A stretch of DNA of 59,325 bases from DASSUW01 sp036257565 (GCA_036257565.1 DATAFH010000133.1:1-59325), one strand, 5' to 3'. Shown: positions 38,342 to 47,530, counted from the stretch's first letter. Numbers and translations are program-made. Notes: generated from the letters alone by a model not told the origin.

Positions 38342-38903
38342 GGTCGTGATAGCCGAGCGTCTCCCAGAAGCCGGGCTCGTTGTGCTCCGTGAACACGAGG
38401 CTGCGCACCCACTTCGCGCTCTTCCAGAGATACAGGTGCGGGACCAGCAGCCGCGCCGGTCCGCCGTGTTCGGGCTCGAGCGGCTCGCCGTCGTACGCGA
38501 ACGCGACCCACGCCTTGCCGTCGGTCACGTCCTCGACCGCGAGGTTGGTCGTGTAGCCGCCGTAGCAGTCGGCGACCAGGTAGCCGCCGAGCGGCTCGAC
38601 GCCCTCGAGCAGCGTGTCCACCGACACGCCCTCCCACTGGGTGCCGAGCTTGGACCAGGACGTCACGCAGTGGATGTCGACGGTGATCGTCTCGCTCGGC
38701 AGCGCGCGGAACGCCTCCCAGTCCCAGCGGCGCTCGGGGTCGACGGCGCCGGTCACGGACAGCTCCCAGGTGTCGAGCTGCACGTGCGGAGTAGGGCCCG
38801 CGGAGAGGACCGGGAAGCCCTCGGTCAGGTACTGGCCCGGCGGCAGCGCGGCGCCGGCGGGCGGCTCGGCGTGGCGACGCCGGAAGCCTCGGGAGATCGG
38901 CAT
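38307..38903 (-). CDS. Sulfite oxidase-like molybdopterin oxidoreductase (YedY-like)
   Basis: 198 residues, the short one-domain form. The molybdenum-ligand cysteine is in TVDIHCVTSWSKLGTQWEGV; other family marks are GGYTTNLAVEDV, AYDGEPLEPEHGGPARLLVP and YLWKSAKWVRSLVF. No signal peptide, so it is cytoplasmic, unlike YedY/MsrP itself. First gene of a unit with a flavin reductase and DUF6510. Substrate unknown; sulfoxide or sulfite-type chemistry is usual in the family. Confidence 0.9.
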   Translation of the reverse strand: MPISRGFRRRHAEPPAGAALPPGQYLTEGFPVLSAGPTPHVQLDTWELSVTGAVDPERRWDWEAFRALPSETITVDIHCVTSWSKLGTQWEGVSVDTLLEGVEPLGGYLVADCYGGYTTNLAVEDVTDGKAWVAFAYDGEPLEPEHGGPARLLVPHLYLWKSAKWVRSLVFTEHNEPGFWETLGYHDHGDPWLEQRYG

Positions 38904-38921
38904 GCAGCCAAGTCTGCCGGG

Positions 38922-40082
38922 TCAGTCACCCTCGGGGAAGCGCCCGCCTCCCGGAACCGGCTCGCTCACTCGAGAGCGCATGCCGACGAGGGCGATCTCG
39001 CAACCCTCCTCCCCCACGTCGGCCGCGACCTCGACGTCGTCGTCGATCACGGCGCGCACCACGTGCGCCCCCGCCCGCACGACCGCGCCCGGCAGGATCA
39101 CCGACTCGCGCACGGTGGCGCCGGCCTCGACCACCGCGCCGCGGCCGATCACCGCGCGCTCGACCGCGCCCGCGACCACCGAGGCGGGCGCCAGCAGCGA
39201 CTCCTCGATCTCTGCACGCAGCACCCGCGCGGCGGCCCGCCGCGCCGCCGCGTGCGTCAGCACGGGCCAGTCGGGGTCGTCGAGGTCGATCGGCGGGTCG
39301 TCCTCGAGCAGGTCCATATGGCACTCCCAGTACGCGTCGACCGTCCCCACGTCGCGCCAGTAGCCGTCGAACCGCGTCTCGCGCGCCCGCCCCGCGTCCA
39401 CGAGCCGCGGGAGCAGCTCGTCGCCGAGGTCCTCGAGGTCGTCCTCACCGGACTCCTCCGCCAGCTCCTCGAGCGTGTCGAGCAGCGGCTCGGGCGCGAA
39501 CACGAAGACCTCGTTGGCCACGAGGTTCCCCTCCGGCTCGTCCGGCTTGTAGACGTAATCGCGGATCCGCCCGCCGTCCGCTTGCACGACGCCGAACCGC
39601 CCCGCGTCTTCCGGGTCGACCTCCGTGGTGACCATCGTCACGGCGGCGCCGCTCTCCGTGTGCTCCTCGACCAGCGCGGCGTAGTCCTGCACGTAGACGG
39701 CATCGGCGCTCACCACCACGAGCGCCTCGGGATCGAAGTCGCGGATCAGCGGGGCGTTGCGCCACAGCGAGTCGGCGGTGCCGCGCTGGAAGCCGCCGCG
39801 GCCGTCGTTGCCGAGCCGCGGCTGGAGCAGCAGCAGGCCGCCGACCGTCCGGTCGAGGTCCCATGGCCGCCCGTTCGAGAGGTGGTCGCTGAGCGAGATC
39901 GGGTTGAACTGCTGCGCTACCCACACGTCGGCGAGGCCGGCGTTGTGGCAGTTGCTGAGCGGGAAGTCGATCAGCCGGTGGCTCCCGGCGAACGGCACGG
40001 CCGGCTTGGCCCGGTCCCGGGTGAGCAGCTCGAGCCGCCCGCCGGCGCCGCCCGCCAGCACGATGACCAGCGTCCGGGTCAC
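38922..40082 (-). CDS. glgC: Glucose-1-phosphate adenylyltransferase (ADP-glucose synthase)
   Basis: 386 residues, GTG start overlapping the CBS gene stop. Nucleotidyltransferase domain: VLAGGAGGRLELLTRDRAKP, PFAGSHRLIDFPLSNC, GTADSLWRNAPLI, and YWRDVGTVDAYWE. The C-terminal left-handed helix repeats (APASVVAGAVERAVIGRGAV, VRESVILPGAVVRAGA) follow. It makes ADP-glucose for glycogen. Last in an operon with a CBS protein and an ion transporter, an unusual setting for glgC. Confidence 0.92.
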   Translation of the reverse strand: MTRTLVIVLAGGAGGRLELLTRDRAKPAVPFAGSHRLIDFPLSNCHNAGLADVWVAQQFNPISLSDHLSNGRPWDLDRTVGGLLLLQPRLGNDGRGGFQRGTADSLWRNAPLIRDFDPEALVVVSADAVYVQDYAALVEEHTESGAAVTMVTTEVDPEDAGRFGVVQADGGRIRDYVYKPDEPEGNLVANEVFVFAPEPLLDTLEELAEESGEDDLEDLGDELLPRLVDAGRARETRFDGYWRDVGTVDAYWECHMDLLEDDPPIDLDDPDWPVLTHAAARRAAARVLRAEIEESLLAPASVVAGAVERAVIGRGAVVEAGATVRESVILPGAVVRAGAHVVRAVIDDDVEVAADVGEEGCEIALVGMRSRVSEPVPGGGRFPEGD

Positions 40083-40537
40083 GAGGCGAGGAAGCGCTCG
40101 GCGACGGAGCGGAAGAAGTCGGAGCGGGTGATGACGCCGATCACGCGGCGGTCCTCCGTGACGGGGACGAGCAACACGCGATGGTGCAGGAAGATCTCGG
40201 CCACCTCGGCGTCGGAGAAGTCGGCGCCCACGTCGACGTGCTCGGTGTTGACGTACTTGCGGACGGGCTCGTCGCGGGCGTCCGCGCGCTTCTCGAGCGC
40301 ATCCTCGAGGCTGCGCTTGACGAAGCCTGCGTACTTGAGCTCCTTGAGGTAGCCCGGGAACACCGCGCCGAAGAACTCGCGCTCGCCGAAGATGCCGAGC
40401 AGCCGCCCGCGTTCGACGACCGGCAGGGCGGGCAGGTCGCTGTCGAGCACCGCTCGTGTGGCGGCGGCCACGGTGTCGTCCGCGTCGAGGAGCGGCGTCT
40501 CGCGGAGCAGCGGATCGGTGATGTCGCGCGGGCTCAC
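40079..40537 (-). CDS. CBS-domain pair protein
   Basis: 152 residues from the GTG at 40537 (GTGA overlap with the transporter). Two CBS motifs: TPLLDADDTVAAATRAVLDS with LPALPVVERGRLLGIFGERE, and VDVGADFSDAEVAEIFLHHR with LLVPVTEDRRVIGVITRSDF. Between them is a linker (YLKELKYAGFVKRSLEDALE). CBS pairs sense adenine nucleotides. Overlapping both neighbours, it may regulate the transporter or GlgC by energy state (inference). Confidence 0.88.
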   Translation of the reverse strand: MSPRDITDPLLRETPLLDADDTVAAATRAVLDSDLPALPVVERGRLLGIFGEREFFGAVFPGYLKELKYAGFVKRSLEDALEKRADARDEPVRKYVNTEHVDVGADFSDAEVAEIFLHHRVLLVPVTEDRRVIGVITRSDFFRSVAERFLAS

Positions 40538-41781
40538 AGGTATCTGAGGGCGATGTACCCGGTCGCGAGGAGCATGGATACGAGTGTGACCGGCATGCCC
40601 ACGCGCAGAAACATCATGAACCCGATCGGCTGCCCGGCGCGCGCGGCCATCCCCGCCGCGGCGACGTTGGCGGCGGCCGCGATGAGCGTCGCGTTGCCGC
40701 CGAAGCACGCACCGAGCGCGAGCGCCCACCAGTACGCGTCGTCGCCGCCGCCGAGCGACTCTACGACCGGGACCATCGCTGCCGTGAACGGGATGTTGTC
40801 GATGACCGCCGAGCCGAGCGCCGAGGCCCAGGCGATGCCGAGGATCTCCGCGTTGCGGTTGCCGGCCGTCAGGTCGGCGATCCCGTCGGCCACCTCGTCG
40901 ATGGCGCCCGTCTCCTCCAGAGCGCCGACCATCACGAACAGCCCGAGGAAGAAGAACAGCGTCGGCCACTCGATGCCGGACAGCGCGCGCTCGAGCGGCT
41001 GGCGACTCGTGAACAGCATCACGGTGGCGCCGAGCATGGCCACGGTCGCGGGCTCGATGTGCACCGCCTGGTGCGCGAAGAAGAGCAGGATCGTCCCCAC
41101 GAGCACGGGGACGGTGCGGCGCAGCTCGTCCGGGTCCTCGATCGAGCGCGCGGCGTCGAGCTCCATCACCCGCGCGCGCGCCTCGGGCGCGGCTCGCAGC
41201 CGGTCCCGATAGGCGAGGTAGAGCCCCGCCGTGACGATCAGGAACGTGAGGGCCGAGATCGGCGCCAGATTGGCGATGAAGTCGAGGAACGACAGGTCCG
41301 TCGCACCGGCGATGATGATGTTCGGCGGATCACCGATCAGCGTCGCGGTGCCGCCGATGTTGGAGACGAGGATCTCAATGATCACGAGCGGGATCGGATC
41401 GATGTCGAGCGCGTCGGCGAGCAGGAACGTGATCGGCACCATCAGCAGCACCGTCGTGAGGTTGTCCAGGAACGCCGAGAGCAGCGCGGTGGTCCCGCCG
41501 AGCGCGAGCACGATTGCGAGCGGGCGCCCGCCCGACAGCTGCCCGGCCTTGATCGCGAGCCAGTTGTAGACCCCGGTCGGCTCGGTCAGCTTGACCATCA
41601 GCATCATCCCCGCCAGCAGGCCGATCGTGTTCCAGTCGATCGCGTCGAACGCCGTCTCCTGCTCGATCGTCTGCGTGACGATCACGAGCACGGCGCCCGC
41701 GAGCGCGACCTTCGTGCGGTCGACCCGCTCGCTCGCGATGAGCGCGAGCGCCGCGGCGAAGAGGATGACGGCGAGGATCAA
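40534..41781 (-). CDS. ArsB/NhaD-type ion transporter (IT superfamily)
   Basis: 415 residues, about eleven membrane helices. TTG start at 41781. Two inverted-repeat signatures of the ion transporter superfamily are visible: SAFLDNLTTVLLMVPITFLL with NIGGTATLIGDPPNIIIAGA, and GSAVIDNIPFTAAMVPVVES with GACFGGNATLIAAAANVAAA. The second fits the NhaD/ArsB family better than SLC13 dicarboxylate carriers. Substrate (Na+/H+, arsenite or another anion) cannot be fixed. First gene of transporter-CBS-glgC. Confidence 0.87.
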   Translation of the reverse strand: MILAVILFAAALALIASERVDRTKVALAGAVLVIVTQTIEQETAFDAIDWNTIGLLAGMMLMVKLTEPTGVYNWLAIKAGQLSGGRPLAIVLALGGTTALLSAFLDNLTTVLLMVPITFLLADALDIDPIPLVIIEILVSNIGGTATLIGDPPNIIIAGATDLSFLDFIANLAPISALTFLIVTAGLYLAYRDRLRAAPEARARVMELDAARSIEDPDELRRTVPVLVGTILLFFAHQAVHIEPATVAMLGATVMLFTSRQPLERALSGIEWPTLFFFLGLFVMVGALEETGAIDEVADGIADLTAGNRNAEILGIAWASALGSAVIDNIPFTAAMVPVVESLGGGDDAYWWALALGACFGGNATLIAAAANVAAAGMAARAGQPIGFMMFLRVGMPVTLVSMLLATGYIALRYL

Positions 41782-41842
41782 CGTGAGCGGGCAGGGGTCG
41801 GCGCGACGCCGACCAGACTTCCCGGCTCACCCTGGGCGGAGC

Positions 41843-42295
41843 CTAGCTCATCGCGTCGAACGCGGCGACCGTCCCCACGCCGTAAGCGACGTGCGGCACC
41901 AGATCCTCCACCCAGTCCGACACCGACCACGTGCGGGGGTCGCTGGTGCCCACCAGCGCGTTGCTGACGGCCGTCGTCGCCATCACCCCGAGCCCGAGGC
42001 CGACCGCACGCATTGGTTGCGGCAGCCAGCCGAGCGCGGGCGCGACGGCGCCGTAGACGATCCCGGCGCTGAGGCCGCTGGCGTACCCGAGCAGTGCGCC
42101 GATGGCGGTTCGCCGCACGTCGGCCGCCTCGCGCTCGCCGAGGCTGATGCCCGCCTTCCGGGCGAGCCGGTCGGCCGACTCGGCGGGCACCGACGACGCG
42201 GGGCGGCCCCGCACCGCCATGTCGACGTAGGTCGCGATGTCGAGCAACGTGGTGCCGGCGGCGCCGGCGAGGAGTCCGTGCGACAGTCGTCCCAT
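41843..42295 (-). CDS. Small integral membrane protein, unknown
   Basis: 150 residues with about four hydrophobic segments (LLAGAAGTTLLDIATYVDMA, IGALLGYASGLSAGIVYGAV, MRAVGLGLGVMATTAVSNAL, LVPHVAYGVGTVAAFDAM) and a hydrophilic loop. No motif I can name. It lies between the transporter operon and the frameshifted exchanger, same strand. Confidence 0.75.
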   Translation of the reverse strand: MGRLSHGLLAGAAGTTLLDIATYVDMAVRGRPASSVPAESADRLARKAGISLGEREAADVRRTAIGALLGYASGLSAGIVYGAVAPALGWLPQPMRAVGLGLGVMATTAVSNALVGTSDPRTWSVSDWVEDLVPHVAYGVGTVAAFDAMS

Positions 42296-42333
42296 CCCCT
42301 CGGCCTACCCGCGGGGCGCCCGGCGCACCGGGT

Positions 42334-43336
42334 CTATCCGAGCGCGGCGAACGCCACGAAGCCCGTGAACAGCGCTCCCCACGCGGCCGCGTGGACGGGC
42401 TTGATGCGGCGGCGGGGGAGCGCGTGGAGCGCGAGCGCGGCGCCCGCGATTCCGGCGATCCCGGCGGCGAGCGCGTAGCGGTCGAGGTCCCAGTCGGTGA
42501 GCGTGAGGCCGAGGGCGACGGGGATTGTGGCCTGGAAGGCCATCGCGCCGGTGATGTTGCCGACCGCGAGGACGTCCTTCCCATGCCGCATCCAGAGCAC
42601 GCTGTTCGCCTTCTCGGGCAGTTCGGTGGCGAGCGGCGCGAGGATGAGGGAGATGATCAGCGGCATGATGCCGAGCGACTCGGCGATCGACTCGACGCCG
42701 TTCACGAACAGCTCGGCGCCGAGGATGACGGCGCCGAGGGAGACGAGGAACTGCGCGGCGATCTGGCCGGTGCTCGGCGGGTCGTCCTTCGAGCGGTCGA
42801 AGTAGAGCGCCTTGAGCTCCTCGTCGTCGTCGGCGTCCCCGCCGCGCTTGATCGTGCGGGGCGGTGTAGACGACGTAGGCGAGGACGAGGAGGATGGCCG
42901 CGACGATCCGGACCGGCTTCTCCGCCTCGAGGGCGCCGATGAGGAGCCCGAGCGGCATGACGCTGAGGAAGAAGTGCAGATCGCGGCGGGTGGCCGGCGG
43001 GTCGATCTCGACGCGGTCGTCCTGCTCGCGGCGGTCCTTGAAAACCATCGCCGACGCCGCGACGAGCAGCATCGCGACCGTGCCGAGCAGAAAGGGCGCG
43101 CCGATGATGGCCCCGATCGCGATCTCGACCGCCTCCGGGTCGCCGGGGTTGCGGACCAGCGCGACGACCGGGATCACCGACTCGGGGAGCGCGGTCCCGA
43201 CCGCCGCGAGCACCGCCCCGACGGCACCCGCGCCGAGGTTCAGCCGGTGCCCGAGCCACTCGACGGCGTTCGTGAAGCCCATCGCGCCCCCCACGATCAG
43301 CACGAACGCGGCGAGCAGCTCGAGGGCGACGATCAC
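42334..43336 (-). pseudogene. Ca2+/cation (NCX/YrbG-like) exchanger, broken by a one-base frameshift
   Basis: GTG start at 43336. The first alpha-repeat (GAVLAAVGTALPESVIPVVA, EIAIGAIIGAPFLLGTVAML) reads in one frame up to VLAYVVYTA. After a run of four C on the minus strand near 42861-42864 the sense moves to another frame (expected TARTIKRGGD), which runs through the second alpha-repeat (LILAPLATELPEKANSVLWM, AVGNITGAMAFQA) to the stop at 42334. Removing one base restores a normal ~333-residue exchanger of the Ca2+:cation antiporter family. Either a recent mutation or a sequence error in the homopolymer. Confidence 0.85.
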
Positions 43337-43358
43337 CCGCTCTGACTACCCGCTCTGG

Positions 43359-45194
43359 TCAGGCGGCAGGCGAGCGAGCCAGGTACCTCTGGCCCTTCTT
43401 GAGCCGGATCGTCTTCCTGAGGACGCGGTCGCGAACCGAGACCTTCCCCTTGACGACCCTGGTCAGCGTTCCGGCGCAGGTGTCCTGGGTGAGCCACTTC
43501 GTGCCTCTCACCGTCGCGGAGCTGTACTGCCCGCGAGTCCGGAACCGCCCCCTGCCGCTCCCCCACAGCCGCCGCTTCCTCTTCCGCTTGGCGGCGGCGC
43601 TCGCGTCGCTCTGCGCCTTGCACCGGGCGAGCTTCTCCACCAGCGTCAACTCCATGATCCGCCGGCGCTGGTGGAGCCGGAAGATGCCGTCCCAGAACCG
43701 CGCCTTCTGCGGCGTCGCCCCGGGCCGGGGCTCGAACTGGAGGAGCACGACGCCGTTCCGGGCGTCGATGGTCGAGCCGTCCGGGATCTCGGTCAGGTCA
43801 TTGAGGTTCACGTACCGCCCGCCCGGCACCTTCACCCGAACCCGCCCGCGAACCTCGTCCACCACCACGGACCTCCCGGCCTGCGGCCGCGGACGCGGGA
43901 TCGTGAATCCGGTCGCCGCGGGAGTGGCATCGACCCGGCCGCTGCCGTCGACGGCTCGGACGAACAGCGTGTACGACCCGAACCGGAGATTGCTGAGATT
44001 CAGGGGCGAGGAACAGGCGAAGAACGTCCCGGGTCCCGACCGGCGGTCGATCCGGCACTCGAACCGAACGCCCGGCTCCGACGAGGAGAACCGGAACACC
44101 GGCGGATCCGCCACGACTGTCGTATCGGGCGCCTGGTCGACCTCGTACGCCCCGGAGTCACACAGCCCACCCTGCGGGCGCCCAAGGTCCCGCTGATCGG
44201 CGCCACTGCACACGCCCGCCCGGTTGATCGCGGGACTGTTCGCGGCCAGCGAGAAGACATTGGTCTGCCCACCCGCGTTCACAAGCGCGGCGCTCAGTCC
44301 GGCGGCGCCGGCGTTCTGCAGATCGCCCGCCGCGGCGAAGCCGCAGTCGGCCTCCGTTTCGAGGTTCGCACCCTCGCTGGCCGGGAGTGGCGGGGCGCAG
44401 TCGAACGCCCCGCCACTGTCTCCCCCGTTGTCGGAGAGAATCGACGCGCGTAGGCGTATCGCGCCGGCAACATCCGCCGCGATTGCCCCCGAGTCTGCAC
44501 CCGCGTCGTTCCTGGCCACCGTCACGCGCACCAGGTTCGCGGTGCTAACCGGGCCGACAAGGCGAATCCCGGCATTGGTAGTGGCGGTATTCGAAGAGAT
44601 CGTCGAGTCGTGCACCGTCAGGGAGCCGCCGGTGTTGTAGACGGCCCCACCCTCGGTCGCTTGATTCGAATCGATCAGGCTGTTCCGGATCGTCATCAAC
44701 GCGTTTTCATTGGCGACGCCACCGCCGTTGGTGGCCTGACCGCCGGTCACGCGCACGTGATCCAGCGTGACCGTGCCGCCGACATTGCGAAGGTTCCCCC
44801 CGGGCGTTTGGCCATCCGCGCCGTTCTCCATCGTCAGCGCCTGAATTGTCGCCCGTACACCGAGGACCGCGAAAACCCTCACCAGCGGCGCACCGACCGC
44901 CTTGCTGCCGCGGATCACCGTCGAGCGTGCACCGGCTCCGCGGATGGCGACCTGCGAGTTCACCGTCAGAACCGAGCCCAGTTGGTAGGTGTTCGCGGGG
45001 ACGACGATCAGATCGTCGGTCGCGGCTCCGTTCGCGGACGCGGCGGCAAGCGCGGCGCGGATGGACGGGCACGACCCGGCGGCGTTGCAGGTGCCCGTCA
45101 CGTCCGCGTTCCCCGTGACCGTGAACGTGGCAGCCGATGCTGGGGCCGCCGTGAGGAGTGCGGCGGCGAAGACGAGCCATCCGAGCCTTCGCAT
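43359..45194 (-). CDS. Secreted right-handed beta-helix protein with FecR-like C-terminal part
   Basis: 611 residues from ATG 45194. Signal peptide 1-21. Residues about 25-310 are parallel beta-helix repeats (LTMENGADGQTPGGNLRNVG, NSLIDSNQATEGGAVYNTGG, STISSNTATTNAGIRLVGPV); SGAYEVDQAPDT is the usual end of such choice-of-anchor proteins. An Ig-like segment (EPGVRFECRID..YTLFVRAVDGSGRVD) follows, then a FecR-like beta domain (RVKVPGGRYVNLNDLTEIPD) and a very basic tail (AAAKRKRKRRLWGSGRGRFR). A surface protein; no catalytic residues of pectate lyases are evident. Confidence 0.85.
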   Translation of the reverse strand: MRRLGWLVFAAALLTAAPASAATFTVTGNADVTGTCNAAGSCPSIRAALAAASANGAATDDLIVVPANTYQLGSVLTVNSQVAIRGAGARSTVIRGSKAVGAPLVRVFAVLGVRATIQALTMENGADGQTPGGNLRNVGGTVTLDHVRVTGGQATNGGGVANENALMTIRNSLIDSNQATEGGAVYNTGGSLTVHDSTISSNTATTNAGIRLVGPVSTANLVRVTVARNDAGADSGAIAADVAGAIRLRASILSDNGGDSGGAFDCAPPLPASEGANLETEADCGFAAAGDLQNAGAAGLSAALVNAGGQTNVFSLAANSPAINRAGVCSGADQRDLGRPQGGLCDSGAYEVDQAPDTTVVADPPVFRFSSSEPGVRFECRIDRRSGPGTFFACSSPLNLSNLRFGSYTLFVRAVDGSGRVDATPAATGFTIPRPRPQAGRSVVVDEVRGRVRVKVPGGRYVNLNDLTEIPDGSTIDARNGVVLLQFEPRPGATPQKARFWDGIFRLHQRRRIMELTLVEKLARCKAQSDASAAAKRKRKRRLWGSGRGRFRTRGQYSSATVRGTKWLTQDTCAGTLTRVVKGKVSVRDRVLRKTIRLKKGQRYLARSPAA

Positions 45195-45313
45195 CTGAAG
45201 CGGCGACGGTATCCGAGAGTTCGGATATCCGCACCTAACACTCGTCCAGCCCCCACCCGCGGAATGGGGTTCCCCCCGATGCGGGCGCGCGGGGGCGGGC
45301 GTACCTTCGAGCA

Positions 45314-46063
45314 ATGCACGTCGCGCGTTTCTCCCTCTCCCCCAGGGCCCGCATGCAGTTCGGCGTGTTCCTCCTCGCCTACCTCCTCTACAGCGTCGCC
45401 CGCTACATCACGATCGGTGACCTCGGCGTCGCCCAGGCGAACGCCGACTGGATCATGGATCTCGAGCATCACCTCGGGATCGCCACCGAGGCGTCGGTCC
45501 AGAGCACGCTGACCGGGACCTGGATCATGTGGGTCCTCAACCACCTGTACCTGGCCGCCCAGCTGGTCGTCCTCCCCGGCTCGCTGATCTTCCTCTACCG
45601 CCGCTCGCGCCCGCTGTACCTCAAGCTGCGCAACACGATCCTGGCCACGTGGGTCATCTCGATCCCGGTGTACGCCGCGTTCCCCGTCGCTCCGCCGCGG
45701 CTGGCCCACTCCGGGCTCGTCGACACGATCACTTCGCAGACCGGCGTCTCGCTCGACTCCTCCCTGACGACGAGCTTCTACAACGAGCTCGCCGCCGTGC
45801 CGAGCCTGCACGTCGGCTTCGCGGTCGTGATCGGCATCGCGCTCGCCGCGGCCGTCCGCAACCCGGTCGCCAAGTTCCTGTGGCTCATGTGGGGTCCGAT
45901 CATCGGGCTCGCCGTCGTCGCCACCGGCAACCACTACGTGTTCGACATCGCCGCCGGTGTCGTCGCAGCCGGCCTGGGCTACGCCCTCGGCTCCGCGGCG
46001 ACGCGGGTGAAGGTGCGGCGGCCGTCTGCTCCCGGGCGTCAGCCGGCCTTCGCCGGCGCCTAG
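45314..46063 (+). CDS. PAP2-superfamily membrane phosphatase/phosphotransferase
   Basis: 249 residues, about six membrane helices. The motifs are of the inositol phosphorylceramide synthase/Aur1-like branch of PAP2: FPVAPPRL (C1-like), AAVPSLHVGFAVVIGIAL (C2, catalytic His) and ATGNHYVFDIAAGVVAAGLG (C3, second His and Asp). It probably transfers or removes a phosphate-linked head group on a lipid at the outer membrane face; in actinobacteria, phosphatidylinositol-linked lipids are candidates (inference). Divergent from the beta-helix gene. Confidence 0.88.
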   Translation: MHVARFSLSPRARMQFGVFLLAYLLYSVARYITIGDLGVAQANADWIMDLEHHLGIATEASVQSTLTGTWIMWVLNHLYLAAQLVVLPGSLIFLYRRSRPLYLKLRNTILATWVISIPVYAAFPVAPPRLAHSGLVDTITSQTGVSLDSSLTTSFYNELAAVPSLHVGFAVVIGIALAAAVRNPVAKFLWLMWGPIIGLAVVATGNHYVFDIAAGVVAAGLGYALGSAATRVKVRRPSAPGRQPAFAGA

Positions 46064-46137
46064 ACGGTTTCGCGGTCCGCCCTTTGCCGGCGGTGGCTCT
46101 GCGGCCTACCGCGGTGGACTGCGGGTGTCTTGAACGG

Positions 46138-46411
46138 CGAACTGCGCTGGGTAGGGAGGTGGCTGGCGTGTGGCGGCCCCGAGGGTGCATGGAACCGGCC
46201 ACGCGACGGGTCGATCGGTGCCGAGTGGCCACTTCTGTGCCGTAGCGGCAGCCAATCGGCCAACCCCCGCTCGCCAGCAGTGCCGCGTGTCCAGTTCTGT
46301 GCCGTGGCGGCACACAATCGGCCAACCGCGCGAGGGCGTGTCGCGATTGTCCACTTACCGCCCACCCGCGCCACCACCCCCCGCCTGAGCACTCCCTCAA
46401 TGCGCAGTTCG
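46138..46411. repeat. Intergenic repeat element C (no gene, 46064-46446)
   Basis: The left end, 46140-46157, reads AACTGCGCTGGGTAGGGA, identical to element B, and GGCGGCCCCGAGGGTGCAT (46172-46190) nearly so. The right end CTCCCTCAATGCGCAGTTCG (46392-46411) is its rough inverse and resembles the end of element A. Two palindromes GTGCCGTRGCGGCA start at 46237 and 46299, 62 bases apart exactly as in element A. So C combines the ends of B with the core of A. Nothing else is seen in this 380-base spacer. Confidence 0.65.
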
Positions 46412-46446
46412 TCCGCCGCGCCCGCTGACCCGCGGCGAGGCGAAGA

Positions 46447-47382
46447 TCAGGCAGCGCCCGCGGGAGCGCGGCGCGCGATGCGGAGCGTCACGGCGAGGCT
46501 GCGCCACCTGGCGGCGCGCAGGCAGATCGTGAGCGAGAGCGTCGCCCCCACGACGGTGAGCACCGTGCTCATGCCGACGAAGAAGGCGGCGAGCTGGGCC
46601 GCGGAGACCTCGGAGCCGGTGACCGGACCGAAGCTGGCGGCGAGCATCGCCACGGTCGCCCCCACGGCGGCCGGCGCGAACGGCACGAGGCGGCCGCTGC
46701 CCTGCGCGAACATCACGAGCACGATGGCGAGCGGCGTGACCGGCAGGCCGAACGCGGCGAGGAAGCAGGCGAGCGCGCCGAACCGGCACAGCCGGCTGAC
46801 GAGCTGCCACGGCAGGACAACGCGGGCATAGAGACCCGGCGTGCGCAAGCAGCTGCAGCCGATCGCGACACGGGAGGCCAGGCGGCGGAGCCACGCGACG
46901 CGGGAGCCGACCAGGGCCACCAGCCCCACTCCGAGACCCACGCCCAGCACCGTCGACGTGGGAGCGCCGAGCTCCGGCCCCACCCCCGCCATCAGCGCGA
47001 CCGCGAGCAGGGCCAAGCCGACGGCGAGCTCGCCGGCGCCCTCGGCCACGATCGTTCCCGCGATCAGCGGGCAGCCGGCCCGTGGCGCGTGGCGGCGTAG
47101 CAGCAGGACCCGCACGGCATCGCCGCCCCGAGCCGAGAACATGCCGCCGGCGCCGGCCCCCGCCACCCACGCGGCGACGACGTCACGCCTCCGGAGCCCA
47201 GGCTCGTCGGGGCACGCCGAGCGGACGACGGCGTACCAGCCACGCCCTCGCGCCACCTGGTTGAGCAGGTGCAGTGCCAGCCCGAGCGCGAGCCACCCTG
47301 GTGACGCGTCCGCGGCGGCCGACCCGAGGCCATGGAGCGCGCGCTCCAGCGCAGCCGCGACTTCCACGGCCGTATCCCACAT
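46447..47382 (-). CDS. Lysylphosphatidylglycerol synthase-like membrane protein (flippase domain only)
   Basis: 311 residues with about eight membrane helices. It has the UPF0104/LPG-synthase TM plan: LALHLLNQVARGRGWYAVVR, AWVAGAGAGGMFSARGGDAV, RVLLLRRHAP and EGAGELAVGLALLAVAL. The MprF aminoacyl-transferase half is missing. Such proteins move or sense lipids at the membrane; the specific lipid is unknown. It lies downstream of the orphan response regulator on the same strand, 149 bases away. Confidence 0.84.
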   Translation of the reverse strand: MWDTAVEVAAALERALHGLGSAAADASPGWLALGLALHLLNQVARGRGWYAVVRSACPDEPGLRRRDVVAAWVAGAGAGGMFSARGGDAVRVLLLRRHAPRAGCPLIAGTIVAEGAGELAVGLALLAVALMAGVGPELGAPTSTVLGVGLGVGLVALVGSRVAWLRRLASRVAIGCSCLRTPGLYARVVLPWQLVSRLCRFGALACFLAAFGLPVTPLAIVLVMFAQGSGRLVPFAPAAVGATVAMLAASFGPVTGSEVSAAQLAAFFVGMSTVLTVVGATLSLTICLRAARWRSLAVTLRIARRAPAGAA

Positions 47383-47429
47383 TCGCCGATGATCCTACCC
47401 GTCCCCCCGAACGACTCAACCCGCAAGAC

Positions 47430-47505
47430 GTCCAGTCGCGCCAGATCCAGCGCGCGGACGACGCGACCAGCGTCCGTCCAGCCACGCCAGACCCAGCGGC
47501 GCGGA
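47430..47505. repeat. Imperfect 30-base direct repeat
   Basis: GTCCAGTCGCGCCAGATCCA continues as GCGCGCGGAC (47430-47459), and GTCCAGCCACGCCAGACCCA continues as GCGGCGCGGAC (47476-47506). About 25 of 30 positions agree, 46-base period. It lies in the spacer in front of the flippase-like gene, so it could be a binding site, for example of the adjacent response regulator (inference). Confidence 0.45.
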
Positions 47506-47530
47506 CCCGTGGTCCGACCAGCCGAGGGGG

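Noticed and set aside
46230..46320. Repeats at 46.2 kb considered as a CRISPR array
   Set aside because: Only two copies, palindromic units of 15 bases, no cas genes; better explained as part of the intergenic element family.
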